From Mesorhizobium sp. L-8-3 (GTDB lineage Bacteria; Pseudomonadota; Alphaproteobacteria; Rhizobiales; Rhizobiaceae): 64,000 nt of DNA. The DNA is taken from contig NZ_AP023262.1 in assembly GCF_016756615.1 (NCBI RefSeq), positions 5,767,501-5,831,500 of the forward strand, given 5' to 3'. Position 1 is the first letter of the stretch. Each line of letters begins with the position of its first letter. Below the pieces are notes generated by a model. It worked only from the letters and a program-made list of their open reading frames with translations, was not told where the DNA came from and ran no database searches. A program made the translations under genes and the position numbers. Below, in pieces: positions 51,886 to 59,476 of this stretch.

Positions 51886-52950
51886 CTACTGATTGCGCTC
51901 TCCGTCGGCGACGTCGGCAGATGCGTGCCGCGCGGAAGCCTCTTCGCCACCATACGGCCGGCGGTAGCCGTTCTCCGTCAGCCAGCCGATGGCGGCCGCC
52001 GGCTCGTCGGTCTGGATCATCGTCGCGCCTCGATCGACCCAGAAGCCGTAGCTCTGTTCGGGAAAACCCGCGGCGACGGCGAGTTCGTCCCCGCGCCCGC
52101 CGGAGAGCATGCCGCCGGTCCTGTTGACGATCGCATAGGTGTTCACCCAGAGGTGCCAGTCGCCGCGGGCGGCGACCGCCCTCGCCCGGGTGCCGAACAG
52201 CGGTCCGCCGTCGCCGGTCATCGGCTGGCCCGGTTCGCGCCAGTGGATCAGTTCGACCGCGTCGGCCGAGACCGCGCGCGTGGCAGCCTCCAGGAAAGCG
52301 GTCTCGCGCACGGCGTCGTCGGCGATGATCGGCATGAAGGTGACGCCCGGCCCGGCAGCGTCGACGATCCGCCGCGCCTCGGCAACCTTCTCGGCGTTCC
52401 ACAGATTCTGCTTGATGACCAGTTGGTCGGCCATTCCCATGCCGCGCGCGACCGCCACGATCCCGGGCAGTTCGCCCGGGTCGAGCTTGTTGTCGATATT
52501 GACGAGGATCCGGTCCTTGGTGACGGCGAACATATCGGCCAGCGTCGGCACGGTTTCCGCGGTCGCCCCGCCGGTGCCCTCGACGACCAGCCGGCAGGAG
52601 GCCAGTTCGGTCATCGTCCTTTCGACGAGTTCGCCCTTGCAGGTCGTCGTCCGGTCGAGCCAGCTATCATGCAGCACGACATAGACGCCGTCCTTCGATT
52701 TCTGGACGTCGATCTCGATCATCTCCGCGCCGAGCGCGATCGCATCCTCGACAGCCGCCGCCGAATTCTCGGGAAAACGGGACTTGCCGGCCTGCAGCCC
52801 GCCGCCGCGATGGGCAACCACCATCACATGGTCACGCCACTGGTTGGCATGTTCGAGCCGCTCCTTGATCGCGTCGACCCTGGTCTGCGCCGATACCGGC
52901 GACGACAGCGCGGCAAATAGGATGGCGAGCGCGGCGCCCGACCTGACCAT
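51886..52950 (-). CDS. Glycerophosphodiester phosphodiesterase family protein
   Basis: A 354-residue exported TIM-barrel protein of the GDPD family. The first 22 residues are a signal peptide (ALAILFAALSSPVSAQ). The active site is seen as VVAHRGGG with the first His-Arg, EIDVQ with Glu-Asp and VLHDSWLDRTT with the second His. It would hydrolyse glycerophosphodiesters in the periplasm, but phosphatidylinositol-type or other diesters are possible, since it is longer than the classical enzyme. The ATG at 52950 is used; a GTG two codons earlier is possible. Convergent with the porin gene, divergent from speB. Confidence 0.9.
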   Translation of the reverse strand: MVRSGAALAILFAALSSPVSAQTRVDAIKERLEHANQWRDHVMVVAHRGGGLQAGKSRFPENSAAAVEDAIALGAEMIEIDVQKSKDGVYVVLHDSWLDRTTTCKGELVERTMTELASCRLVVEGTGGATAETVPTLADMFAVTKDRILVNIDNKLDPGELPGIVAVARGMGMADQLVIKQNLWNAEKVAEARRIVDAAGPGVTFMPIIADDAVRETAFLEAATRAVSADAVELIHWREPGQPMTGDGGPLFGTRARAVAARGDWHLWVNTYAIVNRTGGMLSGGRGDELAVAAGFPEQSYGFWVDRGATMIQTDEPAAAIGWLTENGYRRPYGGEEASARHASADVADGERNQ

Positions 52951-53109
52951 GCTCACGAGAATCGCTCCGTGGCCGATGATGTGCGATGGCCGCAATAGCC
53001 CGGCCCCATGACAGGCACGTGAAGCGGGCGGCGCCACGCGAAGGGGGTCGCAATTGCGGAGGGAATATCGAATAAGGGAGGCCTCGAAAATTATGAGAGG
53101 GATTTGTGC

Positions 53110-54060
53110 ATGCCCGCATCGTCCATCGATCACGCCTTCACCGCGACGAAGTCCACCGGACGCGCCTACGACCCGACCTATGCCGGCGCGTTGTCCTTCA
53201 TGCGACGCCGCTTTACCAAGAACGTGAAAGGCGCGGATGCGATCGTGTGGGGCATTCCTTTCGACGCCGCCGTGACCAATCGCTCGGGCGCCCGATTCGG
53301 CCCCCAGGCGATTCGTCGTGCATCGGCCATCTTCGACAATGACCCGCAATATCCGTTCGGCATGGATTTGTTCGAGCAGCTCGCCGTCGTCGATTATGGC
53401 GACTGCCTGCTCGACAGCGGCAACCATCAGAAGACGCCCGGAACGATCGAGCGCGAGGCCGCGAAGCTCCTGAAATCGGGCGCCTTCCTGCTTTCTCTCG
53501 GCGGCGACCATTTCGTCACCTGGCCGATCCTGAAAGCCCAGGCGGCGATTCATGGCCCGCTGGCGCTGGTCCAGTTCGACGCGCATCAGGACACCTGGCC
53601 TGACGACGGCAAGCGCATCGACCATGGCTCATTCGTGGCGCGCGCCGTGCGCGAGGGGGTCATCGATCCTGACCGCTCGATTCAGATCGGCATCCGCACC
53701 CATGCGCCGGAGGACTGCGGGATCAAGATCCTTTACGGCCATGACGTCGAAGAGATGCGGGCCTCCGACATCGCCTATGCCATCGCCGAGCGGACCGACG
53801 GCAGGAAGACCTACGTCACCTTCGACATCGACTGCCTCGACCCCGCCTATGCGCCCGGCACGGGAACGCCGGTCGCCGGGGGGCCGTCCTCGGCCAAGGT
53901 CCTTTCGGTACTGCGTCAACTCACCAAGGTCGACATCGTCGGCGCCGATATCGTCGAGGTGTCGCCTGCCTACGACCACGCCGACATCACAGCGATCGCC
54001 GGTTCGACCGTGGCGATGTATTATCTCGGCCTGCTTGCCGAGCGGAAGGCGCGCGCCTGA
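53110..54060 (+). CDS. speB: Agmatinase/arginase family ureohydrolase
   Basis: A 316-residue manganese ureohydrolase. Metal ligands are conserved: His in LGGDH, DAHQDTW and DIDCLDPAYAPGTGTP. It most likely turns agmatine into putrescine and urea; guanidinobutyrase or similar guanidino acid activity cannot be ruled out. In other Rhizobiales this gene follows rplM-rpsI directly, as I recall; here 12.5 kb separates them. The ATG at 53110 follows GAGAGGG. argC lies 111 bases downstream. Confidence 0.9.
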   Translation: MPASSIDHAFTATKSTGRAYDPTYAGALSFMRRRFTKNVKGADAIVWGIPFDAAVTNRSGARFGPQAIRRASAIFDNDPQYPFGMDLFEQLAVVDYGDCLLDSGNHQKTPGTIEREAAKLLKSGAFLLSLGGDHFVTWPILKAQAAIHGPLALVQFDAHQDTWPDDGKRIDHGSFVARAVREGVIDPDRSIQIGIRTHAPEDCGIKILYGHDVEEMRASDIAYAIAERTDGRKTYVTFDIDCLDPAYAPGTGTPVAGGPSSAKVLSVLRQLTKVDIVGADIVEVSPAYDHADITAIAGSTVAMYYLGLLAERKARA

Positions 54061-54171
54061 GCGCGCGCCCGCGAAAATCGATCTCTCGGGCGGAGACCGG
54101 CCGGGCTATGGAATTGATTCCGCGCCCCGGCTCGACTATCTGGACACCACGGCTCCCAACGGACGATTGAG

Positions 54172-55098
54172 ATGAAACCGAAGATCTTCATCGATGGCGA
54201 ACATGGCACGACCGGCCTGCAGATCAGGACCCGGCTGGCGGATCGCGACGACTTGACGGTTCTGTCGATCCCGGTGGAACGCCGCAAGGACCAGGCGGCG
54301 CGCGCCGAATTCCTCAATGCCTCCGATATCGCGATCCTGTGCTTGCCGGATGACGCGGCGCGAGAGAGCGTCTCGCTGATCGCCAACGACAACACCCGCG
54401 TCATCGACGCCTCGACGGCGCATCGCGTCGCTGAAGGATGGAGCTACGGTTTCCCCGAGATGGACCGGGCCCAGGCGAGCGAGATCGCCGCGGCCAAGCG
54501 CGTCGCCAACCCCGGCTGCTGGCCGCAGGGGCCGATCGCGACCTTGCGGCCGCTGATTGCCGCCGGCCTGCTGCCGGCCGATTACCCTGTTACCATGAAC
54601 GGCATATCGGGCTATTCGGGCGGCGGGCGCAGCATGGTCGAAGATTATGTCGCCAGGGGCGAGGACGCGCCGCAGTTCCTGCCATACGGTCTCGGCTTCC
54701 AGCACAAGCACGTGCCCGAGTTGAAGAAATACGCCGGCCTCTCGCGCGATCCGCTGATGCAGCCGGCGGTCGGGAATTTCGCGCAAGGCATGATCACCGC
54801 CGTGCCCCTGCAACTCGGAACGCTGGAGCGCGTGCCGTCAGGCGCGGAACTGCATGCCGCGATCGCCGACCACTATGCCGGTGTGAAGAACGGCTTCGTC
54901 GAGGTGGCGCCGCTTGGCGATGCCGAGCGCATGGCCGAGATCAATCCCGAAGAGTACAACGACACGAACCGGATGAAGCTTTACGTCTTCGCCAACGACA
55001 AGCGCGCCCAGGCGCTGCTGCTCGCCGTCTACGACAATCTCGGCAAGGGCGCTTCCGGGGCGGCCGTCCAGAACATGGAACTGATGCTGGGGCGTTGA
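54172..55098 (+). CDS. argC: N-acetyl-gamma-glutamyl-phosphate reductase, type 2
   Basis: Third step of arginine synthesis. The 308-residue length and the short N-terminus (KPKIFIDGEHGTTGLQIR, nucleotide loop) are those of the AGPR type 2 group. Catalytic Cys116 is in NPGCWPQGP. So the window holds arginine synthesis, arginine breakdown (arc) and agmatine breakdown genes close together. The start at 54172 is an ATG with a weak ribosome site. Confidence 0.95.
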   Translation: MKPKIFIDGEHGTTGLQIRTRLADRDDLTVLSIPVERRKDQAARAEFLNASDIAILCLPDDAARESVSLIANDNTRVIDASTAHRVAEGWSYGFPEMDRAQASEIAAAKRVANPGCWPQGPIATLRPLIAAGLLPADYPVTMNGISGYSGGGRSMVEDYVARGEDAPQFLPYGLGFQHKHVPELKKYAGLSRDPLMQPAVGNFAQGMITAVPLQLGTLERVPSGAELHAAIADHYAGVKNGFVEVAPLGDAERMAEINPEEYNDTNRMKLYVFANDKRAQALLLAVYDNLGKGASGAAVQNMELMLGR

Positions 55099-55389
55099 CG
55101 GTAGGGTTCGCCCGCCGGGCAGTGCCGGGCGTAATCAATTCTTGATGTCCCCCCTCGGCCTCCGGTTGACACCGGCGCCAGGATCGGTGATTTTCCGACG
55201 CATTCTTTCACTGTCGAGGTCTTGCGACCTGCGCGCTGCCGGGCGGGCTTCTTTCCACGGGCGGCCGTTCGCGTTTGCCCTTCAACCGACCTGTCCCGAT
55301 GCCGAAAGGCCTGAAGGCCGAAAAACTGGCCTCGTCCTGCTTTTTTCCAGTTTTTTACAGGACCGTGCCCGTCCGGAAAGCAGGCGGCG

Positions 55390-56484
55390 TCAGCCTCCGG
55401 CGGGCACCTTCGAGGGCAGCGGATAGGCGCCTCTGGTCCCGCGCCAATGGGCGGTCGCGAAGATCAGTACGGCCATGGCGGCAGCCTGGTGAAGCAGCGC
55501 CCAATGCATGTGGGCCTGCATCAGCAGAGTGCCGACGCCGATCGCCGCCTGGCCGAGCACGAGCAGCACGAGCACCCAGGCGCGCCGGGCATGGGTGCTC
55601 GCCGGGAAGCTCCGCGCCGTGGCTATCGCGTGCCAGACTGCTGCGACCAGAATTGTGTAGGCAAACATCCTGTGCACGAACTGCACGGTCTTGGGGTTCT
55701 CGAAGAGATTGCGCCACGCCGGCTCGATGACGAAGAGGTCGCCGGGAACGATGGCGCCGTCCATCAACGGCCAGGTGTTGTAGGTCAGCCCGGCATGCAG
55801 CCCGGCGACAAGCCCGCCGAGATAGATCTGCACGAGGACCAGGAGCACCATGACGCCGGCAAAACGCCTGACGCCGCGATCCGCCGGCGACTGCGTGTAG
55901 GTCGCAAGGCCACGCGCGATATAGGCGACCGCCACGATGATGATGCAGGCCAGCGTCAGATGCGTCGCCAGGCGATACTGGCTGACGCTGACGTGCTCGA
56001 CCAGTCCCGATGCCACCATCCACCAGCCGATCGCGCCCTGCAGCCCGCCCAGCGCGAGCAGCCCGACGAGACGCGGCTTGAGCGCGTTCTCCAGCCGGCC
56101 GGCCAGCCAGAAGAAGACGAGCGGGATCGCGACAAGGAAACCGACGCCGCGGGCAAGCAGGCGATGCGCCCATTCCCACCAGAAGATCCCCTTGAACTCG
56201 TGGAGCGTCATGCCCTTGTTGATCTGCTCATATTGCGGGATCTGCTGGTATTTCTCGAACTCCTCCTGCCATTCCGCCTGGTTGAGCGGCGGGATGACGC
56301 CGTGGATCGGCTTCCATTCGGTTATGGAGAGCCCCGAACCCGTCATACGCGTGGCGCCTCCCACAATGACGAGCGCGAACAGCGCGACGAGCACAACATA
56401 GAGCCAGGAGCGCACCTCGAGGCGGTTGCGCAGCAGACGGTCGCGGGTTTCGGCGGATGGGCGAGTGGTGACGACTGCGGTCAT
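55390..56484 (-). CDS. ctaA: Haem A synthase (COX15/CtaA)
   Basis: Inner-membrane enzyme that oxidises haem O to haem A for cytochrome c oxidase. The 364-residue, eight-helix protein has the type 2 CtaA motifs: GGATRMTGSGLSITEWKP, the WEWAHR histidine, VSQYRLATHL, AGLHAGLTYNTWPLMDG and the FVHRMFAY and LLHQ histidines. The ATG at 56484 is used; one at 56505 would add seven residues. It converges with argC and is divergent from the DUF2842 gene. Confidence 0.95.
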   Translation of the reverse strand: MTAVVTTRPSAETRDRLLRNRLEVRSWLYVVLVALFALVIVGGATRMTGSGLSITEWKPIHGVIPPLNQAEWQEEFEKYQQIPQYEQINKGMTLHEFKGIFWWEWAHRLLARGVGFLVAIPLVFFWLAGRLENALKPRLVGLLALGGLQGAIGWWMVASGLVEHVSVSQYRLATHLTLACIIIVAVAYIARGLATYTQSPADRGVRRFAGVMVLLVLVQIYLGGLVAGLHAGLTYNTWPLMDGAIVPGDLFVIEPAWRNLFENPKTVQFVHRMFAYTILVAAVWHAIATARSFPASTHARRAWVLVLLVLGQAAIGVGTLLMQAHMHWALLHQAAAMAVLIFATAHWRGTRGAYPLPSKVPAGG

Positions 56485-56711
56485 GATGGCGGATTGGTGG
56501 ACCATAGCCGCGGCCGCCGCAAGGGCGGGCTTCGCGACACGCCGTCGCGCCCAGGCAGCTCTGCGTGGCTTCGCCCGCACGTCACCGGCCTGGGCGCTTT
56601 TCCGCCGCAGGGTTCCCGTCGGAAAAACGGTGGGACACTTTTGCGGAACCTGCCTGGGTTCCGGTTGCGCCCGCGATGCGAAACCCTTACGAGATCGGCA
56701 AAGGAAGAAAC

Positions 56712-56927
56712 ATGCCCGTCCGCCTCAAGAAACTCATCGGAACCGTCCTGCTGGTGGCGCTCGTCATCGTCTATGCGCTGGTCGCCACCATGGTCGCCGT
56801 CGCGCAGCTCGCCGAATCCGGCCCTGTCGTCCACTTCCTGTTCTTCCTGCTGTCAGGGCTGGTGTGGATCCTTCCGGCGATGGGCATCATCAAATGGATG
56901 GTGTCCGAGCCGAAGGCAAGGGGCTGA
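56712..56927 (+). CDS. DUF2842 domain membrane protein
   Basis: A 71-residue protein with two membrane helices (TVLLVALVIVYALVATMVAV and VVHFLFFLLSGLVWILPAM), typical of the DUF2842 family found in alphaproteobacteria. Function unknown. The ATG at 56712 follows AAGGAAG. It lies next to ctaA in other Rhizobiales too, as I recall, which may hint at a link to respiration. Confidence 0.88.
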   Translation: MPVRLKKLIGTVLLVALVIVYALVATMVAVAQLAESGPVVHFLFFLLSGLVWILPAMGIIKWMVSEPKARG

Positions 56928-56943
56928 GCCGGCCGCAATCCGC

Positions 56944-58002
56944 TCAGACTGTGACAAGCAGCTTCCCGCCATTGGCCAGCGGCGTCGTCACGCCCGTGAG
57001 CATGGTGCGCATATGGGCGAGCCGCTGGTAGCGGCCGTTGACGGAGAGACGCGGCAAGGCGTGCAGATGGTCCGCATGCTCGGCCCGCAGCACGCCGTGG
57101 CGGGTCGTCACCGCCGACTCGTATCCTGCCTCGCATGCGAGAGCCACTTCGCGCGGCCCGACCGCGCTTTCATAGCCATAGGGATAGGCCATATGTCGCG
57201 GTGTTTCGCCGAGATGCAGCGCCAGGGCTCGCCCGGCATCGACGATCTCCCGCAGCGCAGCTTCCTCGCTCAGCCTCCGCAGATTGTAGTGATGGACGGT
57301 GTGGGCGCCGATAGTGACCAGCGGGTGGCGTGCCATGCCCCTTATCTCGTCCCAGTTCATCAACGTCTCGCGGCGCGGCGCGGTGAAATCGAGACCGGCA
57401 GAATCCGCGAGCGCGCGAACGGCCTCGCTTTGATGCTCCTCGGCCACCTCGCGGGTGAAGAAATCGTGAAGCCGGGCGCTGGCCTCGCGCTTGCCCGCGC
57501 GGGTGGAGCAATCGAGATCGAGCGGCCCCTGGGGCGTCTTCATCTCGATCCGCTCCCTTGCGGTGACCACATCCTCGAGCAGGTCCCACCAGAGATCGAC
57601 CGTGCCGTCGATCAGCCCGGGGGCGACATAGATCGTTACGGGCGTATCGTGTTTTTCGAGGATCGGCAGCGCCTCGAGCAGATTGTCGCGATAGGCGTCG
57701 TCGGCCGTGACGGTTGCGAAACGCGGCCCACGGCCGCCTCGTTTCAGGCGATCGATGGCCTCGTCCAGGCCGATGAAGACATAGCCGCTCCGCTTCATGT
57801 CGGCGATCAGCACGTCGAGAAAGGCCGGCGATATGCTCAGATGGTCGTTGATGGCAAGCGGTTTGCCCGGCGCCGCCGTTACGCGATGCAGCATCAGGAT
57901 CACGCCGACGCCTGCCGTCCATGGGCGCAGGAGGGGCGCGATGCCGGTGAGCCTGGCCGTATTGAGTGCCAGCTTGCGCAGCGTCTCCGCCCTGTCGATC
58001 AT
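56944..58002 (-). CDS. Polysaccharide deacetylase (NodB homology)
   Basis: A 352-residue carbohydrate esterase 4-like protein that removes N- or O-acetyl groups from polysaccharides. The NodB domain has TADDAYRDN (motif 1, usually TFDDGY) with both metal-site Asp, and GAHTVHHYNLR (motif 2) with the two His; HMAYPYG is motif 3. No signal peptide is seen, so it may act in the cytoplasm on a precursor. It is divergent from the acyltransferase gene and near the exopolysaccharide locus. Confidence 0.88.
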   Translation of the reverse strand: MIDRAETLRKLALNTARLTGIAPLLRPWTAGVGVILMLHRVTAAPGKPLAINDHLSISPAFLDVLIADMKRSGYVFIGLDEAIDRLKRGGRGPRFATVTADDAYRDNLLEALPILEKHDTPVTIYVAPGLIDGTVDLWWDLLEDVVTARERIEMKTPQGPLDLDCSTRAGKREASARLHDFFTREVAEEHQSEAVRALADSAGLDFTAPRRETLMNWDEIRGMARHPLVTIGAHTVHHYNLRRLSEEAALREIVDAGRALALHLGETPRHMAYPYGYESAVGPREVALACEAGYESAVTTRHGVLRAEHADHLHALPRLSVNGRYQRLAHMRTMLTGVTTPLANGGKLLVTV

Positions 58003-58090
58003 TCATTCACCTTTGGCGACTAAGCTCGGGGATGCATGGCTGCAGGGGCCATGCAATCCGCGCCGATGATAAGGACCCAAGGATTGAAGT

Positions 58091-59302
58091 ATGGTTGACG
58101 CTGCGGCGTCGTTCGAGGGCCATTCGATCGAGGTCGGCGTGGCGGATGCCGCATTGGCCTCCGGCGAAGCCGTGATCGTCATCCATCCCGGCGGGGCGGA
58201 AGCCATCGCAGCCTATGAAGCACTCTGCGAGGCTACCGTCCATTCTCCCTCCCAGAGCCCCCAATGGATCCGCGCGTGGATCGCCGAAACGCGGCCGGAC
58301 TTTTTCGTCGCCGTGGTATCGCAATCCGGCGCGCCGGTTCTTGCGCTGGCGGCTGAAGTCGTCGCGTCCGGTCCGTTCCGCCTCGCCCGTTTCATGGGCG
58401 GTCACCACGCCAATGGCAATTTTTGCCCGTTTGCGGCCTCGAGCGGTCGCTTGTCGCTCGCAGTGCTTCGGCGACTGGTCGCGGCAATCGGCCGGGCGAG
58501 GCCCGACATCGATCTGCTTTCGCTGGAGCGCATGGCCGGCGAGATCGGGGACCTGCCCAACCCGCTCCTGGCGCTGCCAAACCGGCCGAGCCCCAATCTG
58601 GCGCTGGCCGTCGGCTTGACCGGCGGCTTCGATGCCGTGCTCGATCGTGCCGGCAGCAGGCGGAAGCGCAAGAGGAACCGGGCCCAGGCGCGCAAGCTCG
58701 CAGCCGCCGGCGGTTACCGCTTCATCAGGGCCTCGAGCCAGATGGAGGCGGCAAGGCTGCTCGACGCCTTTTTTTCGATGAAGCGGGAGCAGTTCCGCAA
58801 GATGGGCGTCGGCGACGTCTTCGCCGATGCCGAGATCCGCGGCTTCTTCGGCCGCCTCTTCTCGGAATCCCTCGCCACAGATCCGCCGGTCTTTCAGCTC
58901 GACGGACTCGAGGTCGGCGGCAAGCTCCGCGCCGTAACCGGCGCGAGCCGCTGCGGCAGCCGCTTGATCTGCGAATTCGGGGCGATAATCGACGACGAGC
59001 TCGCAATCCACAGCCCCGGCGATTTCCTCTTCTTCAACAACATCGCCGTGGCTTGCGCCGAGGGGCTGGAGGTCTACGATTTCAGTGTCGGCGACGAGCC
59101 CTACAAACGGCTGTGGTGCGACACGGAGATCGTCCATCACGACGTCATCGTACCGCTCAGCGCCAGGGGAACGCTGCTAGCACTCGCCACCCACGCGAAG
59201 AACCGCCTCAAGGCGATCGTCAAGGGCAATCGTTACCTCTGGCGACTGGCCAAGGCGCTGCGCCGACGCAAGGCTGGACGGGAAGTGAATGGTGAATGGT
59301 GA
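58091..59302 (+). CDS. GNAT-like acyltransferase of the CelD/BcsL (FemAB-like) family
   Basis: A 403-residue cytoplasmic protein with tandem GNAT folds. The family features are the N-terminal SPSQSPQWIRAWIAE region and the C-terminal domain with FFSMKREQFRKMGVGDVF, then EVYDFSVGDEPYKRLWCD, a block found in cellulose/exopolysaccharide-linked BcsL proteins. It may add acyl groups to a sugar precursor. The last codons (VNGEW, then TGA) come from the GTGAATG repeat array that begins at 59285, so the native C-terminus was probably replaced. Divergent from the deacetylase gene. Confidence 0.85.
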   Translation: MVDAAASFEGHSIEVGVADAALASGEAVIVIHPGGAEAIAAYEALCEATVHSPSQSPQWIRAWIAETRPDFFVAVVSQSGAPVLALAAEVVASGPFRLARFMGGHHANGNFCPFAASSGRLSLAVLRRLVAAIGRARPDIDLLSLERMAGEIGDLPNPLLALPNRPSPNLALAVGLTGGFDAVLDRAGSRRKRKRNRAQARKLAAAGGYRFIRASSQMEAARLLDAFFSMKREQFRKMGVGDVFADAEIRGFFGRLFSESLATDPPVFQLDGLEVGGKLRAVTGASRCGSRLICEFGAIIDDELAIHSPGDFLFFNNIAVACAEGLEVYDFSVGDEPYKRLWCDTEIVHHDVIVPLSARGTLLALATHAKNRLKAIVKGNRYLWRLAKALRRRKAGREVNGEW

Positions 59303-59469
59303 ATGGTGAATGGTGAATGGTGAATGGTGAATGGTGAATGGTGAATGGAAATATCTCAGTAGATCGGACCGCGCAACTCTTGAATTCACCCCGATACTTG
59401 TTTTACCGCGTCTCATTCGATTGGTGAACTTCACTAAACTGATCTACCATTCACCACTCCACCATTCAC
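59285..59469. repeat. Heptamer-array inverted repeat element (GTGAATG type), nine perfect copies
   Basis: Nine perfect tandem copies of GTGAATG (59285-59347) face inverted copies CATTCAC (59448-59454 and 59463-59469) with a degenerate unit between. Inside the arms, GTAGATC and GATCTAC form a second match. The element lies between two converging genes and supplies the stop codon of the left one. The unit is the same as at 7862. Confidence 0.8.
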
Positions 59470-59476
59470 CAACACA

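Noticed and set aside
55447..58023. Long plus-strand frame across ctaA and the deacetylase gene
   Set aside because: It is antisense to two clear genes and swallows the DUF2842 gene; composition artefact.
59285..59347. Nine tandem repeats as a possible CRISPR array
   Set aside because: Repeats are 7 bases and directly abutting with no spacers; no cas genes nearby.
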